Positions 1 to 7,893 are shown, counted from the first letter of the stretch. The stretch: DNA of 22,115 nt from Euryarchaeota archaeon UBA256 (GCA_002494645.1 DACE01000019.1:1-22115); one strand, 5' to 3'. Notes: generated by a model not told the origin, from the sequence alone. Program-made: numbers and translations.

Positions 1-36
1 ATGATGCCAGGCCTCGTTGGTGGCCTGTACTGCTGA
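1..36 (+). CDS. C-terminal end of an unknown upstream gene (partial)
   Basis: The first twelve codons of the window are open in frame 1 and end in TGA at 34-36, encoding a tail that reads MMPGLVGGLYC. The last base of that stop is the first base of the next ATG (TGATG), an overlap typical of co-translated archaeal operons and seen elsewhere in this window. That junction is the main reason to believe this is a real gene end. Eleven residues are too few to assign a family. In many archaea the gene before rpoP encodes ribosomal protein L37Ae, but this tail does not look like the L37Ae C-terminus. Confidence 0.4.
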   Translation: MMPGLVGGLYC

Positions 37-248
37 TGCCCCCGTCACCTCCTCATTGGACGCCTCAGGAAGAAGATGTATTCATCGCCCATCTCGAGGA
101 AGGATACACTCCGCAGGAATTGACTGAGGTTCACAATCGCACGGTGGAAGAACTCATGCTCAAGGTCATTGATCTTTTTTCCAAAGGAGACGTTATCGTG
201 CTTTCTGCTGCAACCCTTGACGCCATCTTGCGACGTTCTTACCAATGA
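36..248 (+). CDS. small helix-turn-helix-like protein, 70 aa
   Basis: This short acidic protein is mostly helical in character. Residues 8-55 follow a pattern seen in Myb/SANT-like and sigma-like helix-turn-helix segments: a tryptophan at 8, an acidic first helix, then a GYTPQEL turn and a second helix beginning with NRT. DNA binding is therefore possible, but no family is recognised. The start codon shares one base with the preceding stop, and its own stop overlaps an in-frame upstream ATG of rpoP as ATGA (245-248), so it is probably part of an operon with rpoP. There is no signal peptide or membrane segment. It could instead be a small RNA polymerase- or ribosome-associated protein. Confidence 0.6.
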   Translation: MPPSPPHWTPQEEDVFIAHLEEGYTPQELTEVHNRTVEELMLKVIDLFSKGDVIVLSAATLDAILRRSYQ

Positions 249-295
249 ACAGGTTCAAAACAGGATGCACGGTCGCGTGGCACGGAGAGATACAT

Positions 296-445
296 ATGGT
301 TGAACTCGTCGATTACAAATGCGCCAACTGCGGCAGTCTTGAATCATTCCACCGTGAGCGAAACGGAATCAGTTGCAAGGGATGTGGATCTCGCATCTTC
401 ATGAAACTCCGCCGTCACGGTACCAAGCGCCTCAGCGCCGAGTGA
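296..445 (+). CDS. rpoP: DNA-directed RNA polymerase subunit P (Rpo12, zinc ribbon)
   Basis: This is the small zinc-binding subunit of archaeal RNA polymerase, homologous to eukaryotic Rpb12/Rpc10, which helps assemble the Rpo3/Rpo10/Rpo11 platform. The 49-residue product carries two CxxC pairs, YKCANCG near the N-terminus and SCKGCGSRI later, followed by a basic C-terminal tail. This is the usual rpoP layout and length. The frame can begin at 245, but the ATG at 296 is preferred. It has GGAG at 284-287 with 8 bases of spacing, and the product then begins MVELVDYKC as normal family members do. The 17 extra residues of the long form carry no family signal. Confidence 0.9.
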   Translation: MVELVDYKCANCGSLESFHRERNGISCKGCGSRIFMKLRRHGTKRLSAE

Positions 446-496
446 TGGTTTCTTCACTTCGCAGACTTCAAAGACCATGGTCTACACTCGCTTGCT

Positions 497-1642
497 ATGA
501 CGATGTGGCTTGACAAGCATAAGCCAATTTTGTTTGAAGACTTGGTTACTTCGCCAAGCGTCATTGCGGCACTTCGCCAACTTTCCCTTCAAGCGAACCC
601 ACCCCACCTCCTCCTTTCAGGGCCTACAGGCTGCGGTAAGACTGCGGCTTACCAACTCGTTTGCCGCCAAGTCCTCGGTCCTTCATGGCGATCCACCACC
701 CACGTGCTACAGGCCCGAGACCTCGCAAAAACCGCCGGCGCGATGTCCAAATTCGAAGCCTTCCTTCGCCCGGAAGGAAGTGGTTCTGAAGACACCCTTG
801 CTGGACGCACCAGTCTTGATGCCTTTGACCATAACATCAGCGCTAGCAGTGACGAATCCCCTGCCCCTGCAGGTGAAGAGTACTCAAAGCGTGAAGGCGA
901 TAATTTTGTTCCAGTTTCGAGGATTATCGTGATCGAAGACGCCGACTATCTCGGCCATGCACGACAATCTTATCTTCGCCGCATGATGGAAGAAAGTAGT
1001 CGCAGTGCCCGCTTTATTTTTACCACCCATACTCCATCTCGAATGATTGAAGCCATGAGAAGCCGAACGCAACACATTCGCATGCCGACACTAACCCGCC
1101 TGATGATTGAACAGCGACTTGAAGCGATTCTTGAACAGGAAGCGCAACCCTCTACACTGGGCATCGTAGGCGATGTTGCTCACGTCGCCAACGGGAATCT
1201 CAGAAAAGCAATTTTCATGCTTCAACTTCTCGCTCAGCGCAATCTCCTCAACGACCGACGCAACGTCCAAACACTGATGTCAAACAGCAGTCTACGAGAG
1301 ATTCAACTCGTTTTGGAAGAGGCCTTGCGCGGACGTGTTCATGATTGGAAGTGGGAACGTCAGGGGGAAAAGAGCAGCCGGGTGCTCAAAGGTGCCATGG
1401 GAGCTCTTGACCAATTGATGGCAACGCATGATTTGGATGCCCGAGGCGTCCTGGATCGAATGCATCAATTCCTCACAGCAGGACGTTCTCATTACGATGA
1501 TGACCTTCTTGCATCGCTCCTTAACGCCCTTTCAAGATGCGACACTGCTCTTCAACGATCGGCCCAACAACGGATTCAACTGGAAGAATTATTTCACCAA
1601 GTCGCTGAAATCGGAGCCGCTGCAACCGCTCAGCAATCGTAA
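497..1642 (+). CDS. replication factor C small-subunit-like clamp-loader ATPase, divergent
   Basis: This is an AAA+ ATPase of the clamp-loader family, whose members open PCNA and load it onto primed DNA. The N-terminus WLDKHKPILFEDLV matches the RFC-box start. Walker A is GPTGCGKT (42-49), Walker B is RIIVIEDAD (142-150), sensor 1 lies around FIFTTH (173-178), and sensor 2 is GNLRKA (233-238); a helical collar domain follows. Two points are unusual. Walker B reads EDAD instead of the common DEAD, and the SRC arginine-finger motif reads SRT (189-191). A hydrophilic, Ser/Glu/Asp-rich insertion at about 92-136 lengthens the ATPase domain to give 381 residues, against about 320-330 for typical archaeal RfcS. 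It is probably a second, accessory RFC small subunit. No good ribosome binding site is visible; ATG at 503 is an alternative start. Confidence 0.8.
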   Translation: MTMWLDKHKPILFEDLVTSPSVIAALRQLSLQANPPHLLLSGPTGCGKTAAYQLVCRQVLGPSWRSTTHVLQARDLAKTAGAMSKFEAFLRPEGSGSEDTLAGRTSLDAFDHNISASSDESPAPAGEEYSKREGDNFVPVSRIIVIEDADYLGHARQSYLRRMMEESSRSARFIFTTHTPSRMIEAMRSRTQHIRMPTLTRLMIEQRLEAILEQEAQPSTLGIVGDVAHVANGNLRKAIFMLQLLAQRNLLNDRRNVQTLMSNSSLREIQLVLEEALRGRVHDWKWERQGEKSSRVLKGAMGALDQLMATHDLDARGVLDRMHQFLTAGRSHYDDDLLASLLNALSRCDTALQRSAQQRIQLEELFHQVAEIGAAATAQQS

Positions 1643-1674
1643 GCATCTTCACCAAGAGGCGAGCAGCCACCATT

Positions 1675-1751
1675 GGGCGTGTAGCACAGCTGGATAATGC
1701 ACCGGCCTCCTAAGCCGGAGATCGCGGGTTCGAATCCTGCCGCGCCCGCCA
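1675..1751 (+). tRNA. tRNA-Arg (anticodon CCT)
   Basis: A complete cloverleaf is visible. The acceptor stem is GGGCGTG (1675-1681) with CGCGCCC (1741-1747) and contains one G-U pair. The anticodon stem CCGGC/GCCGG encloses the loop CTCCTAA, giving anticodon CCT, which reads the AGG arginine codon. The T arm is GCGGG-TTCGAAT-CCTGC. The discriminator is G1748 and CCA appears to be encoded at 1749-1751. The D stem is GCAC/ATGC with one C-A mismatch at its inner pair. No intron is present. The gene lies 32 bases after the RFC-like gene. An open frame that begins inside it belongs to the next protein only from 1775 onwards. Confidence 0.95.
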
Positions 1752-1774
1752 GTTTCTGGACAAGAGCCATATTG

Positions 1775-3319
1775 ATGAGCATCCACGCCTCAACGGGTGA
1801 AGCCGTGAGTTCCGAGGACGAAGTCGATGCTTTGGGTGCCTTGCCCGACCCCTACGGACACGGTTTCGCTCGCACCGAAGATCCGGTTGAACGTACTACA
1901 GAAAAATGGTTGCACCAAGAACGCCTCCGCCTCCGTTTTGGCCTTCTCGCTCGACATCCCGCGTTGTTAGGGTTGCGCGTGTGCTTTGGCAGTATCGTGG
2001 CAGTCACAGCGCTCATTTCGGTGTTATTACCCCAATACGCTCCGCCAAATCCGGGTTATGTTCTGCTCTTTGGTGGCATTCCATTTCTGCTCGCCACCGT
2101 GCCCGCACTCATGGCCGGTGAAGCGATGTGGCAGTCCATCCAAGCCCGTATATCATTAAGGGAAATCGACGGTGAATCCACCGGCGGAAAACTCTCGCTA
2201 CGTTCCCAACCCGGAATGGACCGCATCCTCGAGGGGCTCACAGACGTACGCCGCCATAATTCAGTGAACGCTCTCTTGGCCCTCAGTTCAGTTTTCTTAC
2301 TCGGACTTGGGACCGTTATTACCGAGGAATCAATCGTTTGGAGCCTGTCGTTTTTGGTTTCAATGACGCTTGGCCTCGCCCACACCTTTCACGCATATTT
2401 CACCTATGACTCCGTACGCCAGCAAGGCGATTTGATGCCTTGCTTGGTTCACCACGCCCCCACACACCATCCGACTCAATTGGGCTCTATTCTTGGTGAA
2501 CTCATCGTTCTGCACCTTGACCCTGATTTGTACCTTGACTGGCTCAGTTGGTTGAACGATTTCCGAAACAGCATCCTGCCGGGCTATGACAAAGACCAGT
2601 CTTGGGAGCGTGTGTTGTACATTTTACACCTTCACGCCAAAGGCGACCTCAGCGATTCAATCGCCCACGGTGAGTTGAATGAATTCATTCGCCCCGATGC
2701 AATGAACGACATCCTCTTGGACCCTGAAGCCAAATTCAACTGGCGCTCACTCCAACGCCTGCTCGCCCATGCAAGAGTCTGGCAACCAAGCGCATTCCGC
2801 CTCCTTGAACGACTTCAGTTGGATCTGCTCTCTGGCTCTCCAATGATGCTTCGCGAACCCTGGCGCATGGACGTGGCACTCGATCCGGAATGCGATGAAG
2901 GAACGGGACACCTCTTCATTGCCCTCAACAACCAGACCTTCGAACATGCCGTTGCACGTATCGAAGTCGTTTGCCCGGGAGGTGAACCGTTCGCGCGCGA
3001 CCACCGCTTTGAACTCAAAGCCTGTCCGCCACCGCGCCAAGCCGTCAATCTCTATACTGCAGGAGAGGATGATGCACTTGATTGGGTTCCTCGCTACCTG
3101 CAGCAGGGCGTTGTCTTGTGGTTGGGCGTTGCATGGCCTGAGCGGGAACAGGGGGACCGTTACGTCCAAGTTATTCTTCGTAATGAGGAAGGCGTTGTGA
3201 TTGAATCTCGTGTTCTAAGGACGGTTGTCAAACGCCGAAACAGCAGTCACTATCGCAAGAAGAACAAGCGATTAGAAGGGGCAAGAAAGTGGGCCGTGCG
3301 CCCCCTTCCTAAATTTTGA
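1775..3319 (+). CDS. membrane protein with four predicted helices and a large soluble C-terminal part, unknown function
   Basis: The frame is open from inside the tRNA, but the first plausible start outside it is ATG 1775 (MSIHASTGEA), giving 514 residues. A hydrophilic N-terminus of about 60 residues is followed by four hydrophobic segments near 66-86, 94-116, 164-183 and 187-208, arranged as two hairpins. Residues 115-160 between them are amphipathic and charged. The remaining ~300 residues are soluble, first helical (230-390, rich in Leu and Asp) and then more beta-like (around 390-480), ending in a very basic tail (VVKRRNSSHYRKKNKR). I recognise no family. The layout suggests an inner-membrane anchor displaying a cytoplasmic domain. 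It lies on the same strand as the flavoprotein gene 99 bases downstream, and that gap shows nothing notable. Confidence 0.7.
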   Translation: MSIHASTGEAVSSEDEVDALGALPDPYGHGFARTEDPVERTTEKWLHQERLRLRFGLLARHPALLGLRVCFGSIVAVTALISVLLPQYAPPNPGYVLLFGGIPFLLATVPALMAGEAMWQSIQARISLREIDGESTGGKLSLRSQPGMDRILEGLTDVRRHNSVNALLALSSVFLLGLGTVITEESIVWSLSFLVSMTLGLAHTFHAYFTYDSVRQQGDLMPCLVHHAPTHHPTQLGSILGELIVLHLDPDLYLDWLSWLNDFRNSILPGYDKDQSWERVLYILHLHAKGDLSDSIAHGELNEFIRPDAMNDILLDPEAKFNWRSLQRLLAHARVWQPSAFRLLERLQLDLLSGSPMMLREPWRMDVALDPECDEGTGHLFIALNNQTFEHAVARIEVVCPGGEPFARDHRFELKACPPPRQAVNLYTAGEDDALDWVPRYLQQGVVLWLGVAWPEREQGDRYVQVILRNEEGVVIESRVLRTVVKRRNSSHYRKKNKRLEGARKWAVRPLPKF

Positions 3320-3418
3320 AACTCCACACATTAGCGAAGAATCCAGTTTGAGTCAGAGGTGGCTCAAGCGCGCACCTTATGTCAGTCCGCCACTTCGCCA
3401 GCCTTGAGGGGATTCAAG

Positions 3419-5038
3419 ATGGAAGCATGGGATGTCATTGTTCTCGGAGACGGCCCTGCTGCCATGAATGCGGCATCCGAAGCCGCACGAGACGGAGCAA
3501 GCACGCTGATGATTTCATCCACAGCCCTTGGACAACCCGGAATGTCGCCCCTCGAAGGCCTTTCCGCCTCGCTCCAAGAGACCAACAATCGCAGCCACCG
3601 CGAGGATACGATTCGTAGCGGTGCGTTCCTTAACGACCAAGATGTCGTCGCCCAAACTACGGCCAATGCCAACCGTCACGTCGACCTCCTTGAGCGCCGA
3701 GGCATCAACTTCCGCCGAGACTCGCAAGGGTTGCCTATGGTACGCAAAGCGATTGGGCACGCCCAACCTCGCACGGTCGATGCCGGAAGCGCGACAGCCC
3801 GACAACTCCAACAAATTGGAGAAGAGCAATGCATGCGTCACGGCGTCATTCGTCGGGGCGATCATGTCCCACTCACTCTCGTTCATTCCAATCAATCGGT
3901 TGACGGTCTCGTGGCTTTGGACATGATGAACGGGCGCGTCGTTGGCTTACAGTGCAAAGCCCTCATCATCGCTGACGAGGGTTTTGAAGGTGCCTTTTCA
4001 TCAGGCGTCGTAGGATTGGGCATGGACATGGCCTTCCGAGCAGGCATCGCCTTGCGAGACATGGAATTCATGACACACCACCCACTCACGATCAAGGGCA
4101 CCAGTCTCTTTTTGCCAACCGGTTTACTCAATGACGGTGCAAAATTACACGAAGGCTCAGGCCCTGCCATCGAAATAGCAGACCTTAGCCCCGTCGAGAT
4201 GTCCCTGGCCATTCAAGCAGCGGTTCAACCCGTTCTGGATGCGCGCAACATGGGTGAATCCGCTGCTTGGTGGTCTTCCTTATTCCGGCTCGTGGAGCAG
4301 CGAACGGGAATTGACATGAATCGCCAAACCGTCCCCCTCGATTCCGTCGTGGGGCACACCATCGGCGGACTGCCTGTTGACGGCAACGGACGCTGCGTTG
4401 TCGGAACTTGGTCCCGGTGGTTCACCAGCTTGTATGCAGCAGGAGACGCTGCTTGCACGGGCCTTCACGGCGCTGCATCTCTGCCTGGCAACCGCCTCCT
4501 CGACGCCCTGGAATCTGGTGCAAACGCCGGCAAGCACGCCGCTGGTTGGGTTGCAGACCGCAAGTTCAACACTCCCGACTCCATCCAAGCAGCCGTCGAC
4601 CAAGCTACAGCAGACCTCTCCGCAATGATGGGGGACAGCGATGAAACGCACGTCGTACGTTGTGGTACCGTCATGGCATCAGTACACTCCGCCCTTGCTT
4701 CGACACCGACCTTTTCCTCAGCCTCAATGTCGTCCCTTCTGAATAAACTCGAGGCGGCTAGCCATTCGGCCGAATCACTCCATTTGGACCAGCACTCCCT
4801 GATCGCCAACACCAACCTCCTCGAAGTGCTGCGCACCCAAGCCTCCGTACGTCTTCTCACCGCATCGGTACAAAGCGGCCTCGCTCGCGAAGAAACTCGG
4901 GGTTCTTTTGTGCGAGAAGATTTCCCAGAAGCAAACAAAGACTTCCTCCATCACGTGACCGTTGACCACGAAGGCGTGACTGGAACACTCGCTATCAAGA
5001 AAGGAGCAGGCGGTCATTGGGTTCTCGCTCCACAATGA
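3419..5038 (+). CDS. SdhA/FrdA-like FAD-dependent flavoprotein lacking key catalytic residues
   Basis: This belongs to the succinate dehydrogenase/fumarate reductase/L-aspartate oxidase flavoprotein family. The start at 3419 is chosen because GAGGGG (3406-3411) precedes it by 7 bases and the Rossmann strand then begins at once: DVIVLGDGPAA with GxGxxA at 10-15. Further family hallmarks are the NDQDVV and ERRGINF segments (72-98), GHAQPRTVDAG (113-123), HHP at 220-222, HTIGG at 313-317, the FAD-binding AAGDAACTGLHGAA (340-353) and the C-terminal REETRGSFVREDFP signature. Deviations by my alignment: no histidine for covalent FAD near 42-50; the RGEGG arginine is replaced by Leu237; and the NRLGGNS arginine is replaced by Ser354. 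No iron-sulphur or membrane-anchor subunit is adjacent. It is probably a repurposed oxidoreductase and not a true SDH; the substrate is unknown. Confidence 0.8.
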   Translation: MEAWDVIVLGDGPAAMNAASEAARDGASTLMISSTALGQPGMSPLEGLSASLQETNNRSHREDTIRSGAFLNDQDVVAQTTANANRHVDLLERRGINFRRDSQGLPMVRKAIGHAQPRTVDAGSATARQLQQIGEEQCMRHGVIRRGDHVPLTLVHSNQSVDGLVALDMMNGRVVGLQCKALIIADEGFEGAFSSGVVGLGMDMAFRAGIALRDMEFMTHHPLTIKGTSLFLPTGLLNDGAKLHEGSGPAIEIADLSPVEMSLAIQAAVQPVLDARNMGESAAWWSSLFRLVEQRTGIDMNRQTVPLDSVVGHTIGGLPVDGNGRCVVGTWSRWFTSLYAAGDAACTGLHGAASLPGNRLLDALESGANAGKHAAGWVADRKFNTPDSIQAAVDQATADLSAMMGDSDETHVVRCGTVMASVHSALASTPTFSSASMSSLLNKLEAASHSAESLHLDQHSLIANTNLLEVLRTQASVRLLTASVQSGLAREETRGSFVREDFPEANKDFLHHVTVDHEGVTGTLAIKKGAGGHWVLAPQ

Positions 5039-5068
5039 CGAAAGGCATGAACGGCTTCGAAGTCAATC

Positions 5069-5494
5069 ATGGGGACCTTGTTTGAAAGCATCCTTTCGGG
5101 TCAAATCCCATCTCATAGCGTCGCCCAAGGTGAATCATGGTACGCCTTTTTGGATATCTTCCCGCGACGACAAGGACACACTCTTGTCATTCCCCGAAGG
5201 GCGGTTCAACGTCTCTCTGAACTCAATCCCGTTGAATTGGGCGGATTGATGGAAGGCGTTACTGCGGTCCAAGAACGCTTGGGGAATCACTTTTCCACCT
5301 CAGATTTCACCGTTTGCCTTCACGACGGCCCCCTCGCAGGTCAAGAAGTACCCCACGTTCATTTCCACGTCATCCCTCGGACCGAGGGGGATGGAGGCGG
5401 GACGCTGATGTCCATGTGGCCCAAGACCATTCATGCCGAACCCGACCATGATTCCCTGGCCTCATTGGCAACATCATTGCAGGAGTTGAATTGA
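5069..5494 (+). CDS. HIT-family nucleotide-binding hydrolase
   Basis: This is a histidine-triad superfamily protein of 141 residues, the usual size. Members hydrolyse nucleotide phosphoramidates or dinucleoside polyphosphates such as Ap4A in the cytoplasm. The catalytic triad is HVHFHVIPR, with histidines at 96, 98 and 100. It is preceded by the typical GQEVPHVH run and by an N-terminal LxSGQIPSHSV / FLDIFPRRQGHTLVIPRR segment that is strongly conserved in Hint-type members. Its TGA stop shares a base with the ATG of the acyltransferase gene (TGATG, 5492-5496), so the two are likely co-translated. No clear ribosome binding site precedes the start. The exact substrate within the family cannot be read from sequence. 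Confidence 0.92.
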   Translation: MGTLFESILSGQIPSHSVAQGESWYAFLDIFPRRQGHTLVIPRRAVQRLSELNPVELGGLMEGVTAVQERLGNHFSTSDFTVCLHDGPLAGQEVPHVHFHVIPRTEGDGGGTLMSMWPKTIHAEPDHDSLASLATSLQELN

Positions 5495-7080
5495 TGGCAA
5501 CGATTGTGACTGAAGAAGAAGCAGTCCACAACGGGGAGGTCTTGCCAATTCTCTCTGCCTCAGCGAAAAAAATGCGTATTGACAAATTACTTGCCACGCC
5601 GCTGCCCACTTACACGAACTCCATCCCGGGGTCCTATCTCTGGACCAAAGTCGCTTTTTGGATGTGCCGAAGAGTCGCCGCCGTACAATTTCGCACCACC
5701 AGCACAACCCACGTCACACCTCTTACTCAGTCTGGAGGCGGGGCTATGTGCTGCGGTTGGCATACGAATGGCCTCATGGACCCGCTCGGCATTTTCCTCA
5801 ACCATCCCAAAGAGTTCGTTGTTGGCGCTCGTCACGACCTCGTAACTCGACCGTTGTTGGGCTGGTGGACGCGCCGCCTCGCCGTTCAACCGGTGGTGAG
5901 GAAGGCAGAACTCTTGCGCGGCGGATGTACAGAAGAAGAAGCCATGCACCTCAACGGGCGCTCGTTATTGGCCTTAGCAAACGGCGTTGCGCATGGCTTT
6001 GGATGCGTTCTCTTCCCCGAGGGAACAAGTCACAGTGAATCTCACATGATACGATTCAAAACAGGCCCGATCCGAACCGTATTAGCCTCGGCTGCTTTGG
6101 CCAAGGCCAGTGATTTGGAACTCCCTCATTTGCTTCCTGTCGGCTTGCATTTCCGCTGCCGAGAAGATTTCAGAACAGACCAATACGTTGAGTTCGGCGA
6201 ACCCATCCAACTTTCAAGCGACCTTATTCCTGATGAAATGATCAACGCTGTAAAACAAGGGGGCTGGGTCGAACCTCCTGCGGAAGTTGTCCATGCGCTG
6301 CGAGACCGCCTTCAAGCACAACTCCCCTTCCAAACACCGAACACTGCAACATGGGAAGAGCACCGAGCCCTCCATCTCGTTGCACATCTCAACGCTCGCA
6401 GGGAAGGGCATCAATTGGCTCGGTGGCAGGATGAAGTCCACGCAGCACGACGCGTCCGCGACGAATGGTCCACGAACCCGACCGCTTTCCCTCCCGAGCC
6501 CATGGCCGATGAGCGCATGGCGCATGCCATTGAGGCCGCAGAGATTCTTAAGGCCAACCAACTCGATGGTCGCGCCCTCAATGCTTCAGGAACGGGGTTG
6601 AGAAGCGGACGCCTCGTCAAGGCTCCGATGAACGGCGTGGCCATTCTTGCCTTCTTGCTCTTTCTTCCACTCTCCCTCTCTTCGCTCGGACTCCAAATTC
6701 TTCTCGGGCGTCTCCTTGGCGATTCAACCGACGAAGGGCTTGATGCAAGGACAAGTTATCAATTCCTTGCTGCCTTTTTCGGTTCCTTGCTCGTGTGGCC
6801 CGTTATCGCACTACTCTGGACCAGCGCATTTTGGTTCAATGCCGTCGCGGTTTTCGACGTCTTCTCAACCGTTTTACCCGCATGGACGAGTCTCACTATG
6901 AGTGAACAAAGGCTGGCGACCATCGCCGTATATTTCTTGATGTTCCCCCTCTTTTGGATGAGTGGAAAAACCTTCGCCCGAGCATGGGATGCTTGGGTTG
7001 ACCTCAGAGGCGTGTGGAAGCGCCGTACCATGAATCGCGAGCAAAAAGACCGCCTTTTTCATCTTCTTAGTCAAATTTAG
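5494..7080 (+). CDS. PlsC/GPAT-like acyltransferase with C-terminal membrane helices
   Basis: This is a glycerolipid acyltransferase of the LPLAT superfamily. Motif I is HTNGLMDPL (His90, Asp96), the H-x5-D spacing found in the GPAT/Sct1-like branch instead of H-x4-D. Motif III is FPEGTSH (174-180), followed by RFKTG (187-191), and motif IV is around LLPVGLHF (213-220). A charged helical linker (about 255-375) leads to three hydrophobic segments near 380-405, 424-458 and 474-492. The start at ATG 5494, not TTG 5491, is supported by AGGAG at 5481-5485 with 8 bases of spacing and by the one-base overlap with the HIT gene. Such enzymes esterify glycerol phosphates or alcohols with acyl groups. 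This is notable in an archaeon, whose membrane lipids are normally isoprenoid ethers. The acceptor is unknown. Confidence 0.87.
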   Translation: MATIVTEEEAVHNGEVLPILSASAKKMRIDKLLATPLPTYTNSIPGSYLWTKVAFWMCRRVAAVQFRTTSTTHVTPLTQSGGGAMCCGWHTNGLMDPLGIFLNHPKEFVVGARHDLVTRPLLGWWTRRLAVQPVVRKAELLRGGCTEEEAMHLNGRSLLALANGVAHGFGCVLFPEGTSHSESHMIRFKTGPIRTVLASAALAKASDLELPHLLPVGLHFRCREDFRTDQYVEFGEPIQLSSDLIPDEMINAVKQGGWVEPPAEVVHALRDRLQAQLPFQTPNTATWEEHRALHLVAHLNARREGHQLARWQDEVHAARRVRDEWSTNPTAFPPEPMADERMAHAIEAAEILKANQLDGRALNASGTGLRSGRLVKAPMNGVAILAFLLFLPLSLSSLGLQILLGRLLGDSTDEGLDARTSYQFLAAFFGSLLVWPVIALLWTSAFWFNAVAVFDVFSTVLPAWTSLTMSEQRLATIAVYFLMFPLFWMSGKTFARAWDAWVDLRGVWKRRTMNREQKDRLFHLLSQI

Positions 7081-7128
7081 CGCTCAAAAAGAGTGTGTTT
7101 CAAACGGGATGAGGGTCTGGGATGAACT

Positions 7129-7764
7129 ATGACGCCCAATGAAGTGGTTGATTCAATCAAACAGTGGCTTACCGAAGAGCGACTCACTGTGAAATCTCAA
7201 ACAGACCCGCGAGCGCATGCCCACTTTCTCGTGAGGTATCCCGGAGGGAAACAGGGTCACATGTTCGCCGTCGTTGTTCCTAAAGGGCGAGACCTCGTCG
7301 CTTTGTCGAGCATGACTCGCGTTGATGAAGGCCAACAAAAAGAGATGAAGGCCCACATGGATGATGAGGACAGTGATTGGACTGAATGGATTCATGAGAG
7401 CCGATTACACCTTATTCGAACGGGTGTAGATTGGGCCATCCACATGGGTCATGATGGCGAAAAAAAGCCGGGCCCACTACAGGCATTCAATGTCAGCCTC
7501 CCCATATGGTTTGATGGATTGAACAAGCATGAGTTCATGAACAATCTCCGCCGATTGTGGCTGGCAAAACTTGCCCTCATTCACGAAATAAAGTATTCTT
7601 ATGGCCCGGGCGTTGGAAAACCAGGACCGGTTGATGATTGGCCCAAATCAAAGGCAAAACCAGACGGCAGCCAATCATCTGACGGTGAGGGAACCGCACC
7701 ACAAGTTGAGTTTGATGAAAAGATGTCATTTGGAAGCGGTTTTGACCCGAGTGAATGGGCTTAA
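7129..7764 (+). CDS. conserved protein, possibly DUF2299 family
   Basis: This is a soluble protein of 211 residues with no signal peptide or membrane helix. The N-terminal part (helix at about 3-18, strand HFLVRYPGG at 32-40, strand FAVVVPKGRDLVALSS at 46-61) and the later amphipathic helices resemble, from memory, archaeal DUF2299 proteins, which have no known function. I cannot confirm this without a profile search. A proline- and glycine-rich, charged tail from about 160 to the end looks disordered. GGGATGA at 7119-7125 just before the ATG may act as a ribosome binding site. The gene is 48 bases downstream of the acyltransferase on the same strand and may be co-transcribed, but nothing in it suggests a role in lipid metabolism. 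Confidence 0.6.
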   Translation: MTPNEVVDSIKQWLTEERLTVKSQTDPRAHAHFLVRYPGGKQGHMFAVVVPKGRDLVALSSMTRVDEGQQKEMKAHMDDEDSDWTEWIHESRLHLIRTGVDWAIHMGHDGEKKPGPLQAFNVSLPIWFDGLNKHEFMNNLRRLWLAKLALIHEIKYSYGPGVGKPGPVDDWPKSKAKPDGSQSSDGEGTAPQVEFDEKMSFGSGFDPSEWA

Positions 7765-7843
7765 CGGCCAATAACCGTAGATGTGAGAACAGACGCCTTA
7801 CGCCCCGTCCGCACGCGGTTTTTGAGACCGATAGGGAACGCGG

Positions 7844-7851
7844 TTAAGTAT
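7844..7851 (+). promoter_or_regulatory. possible TATA element for the surface-protein gene
   Basis: The 129-base gap before the surface-protein gene contains TTAAGTAT within an A/T-rich run that stands out from its GC-rich surroundings. A start site about 25 bases downstream would leave a leader of roughly 20 bases carrying the GAGGTGA ribosome binding site at 7883-7889. The match to the archaeal TATA consensus is only fair. Position and local composition are the only support. Confidence 0.3.
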
Positions 7852-7893
7852 GATAAGAATTTAGTGAAACTGTTGAACCTTTGAGGTGACTCC

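Noticed and set aside
1697..1774. N-terminal extension of the membrane protein starting inside the tRNA.
   Set aside because: The first 26 codons are tRNA-Arg and its trailer; a start at 1775 avoids the overlap.
1675..1775. tRNA-Arg as an integration site for a mobile element.
   Set aside because: No integrase, no repeated tRNA 3' end and no composition change was seen nearby.
7817..7822. GGTTTTTGAG considered as a transcription terminator after the DUF2299-like gene.
   Set aside because: The T-run is only five bases with no stable hairpin before it and lies next to the next gene's promoter region.
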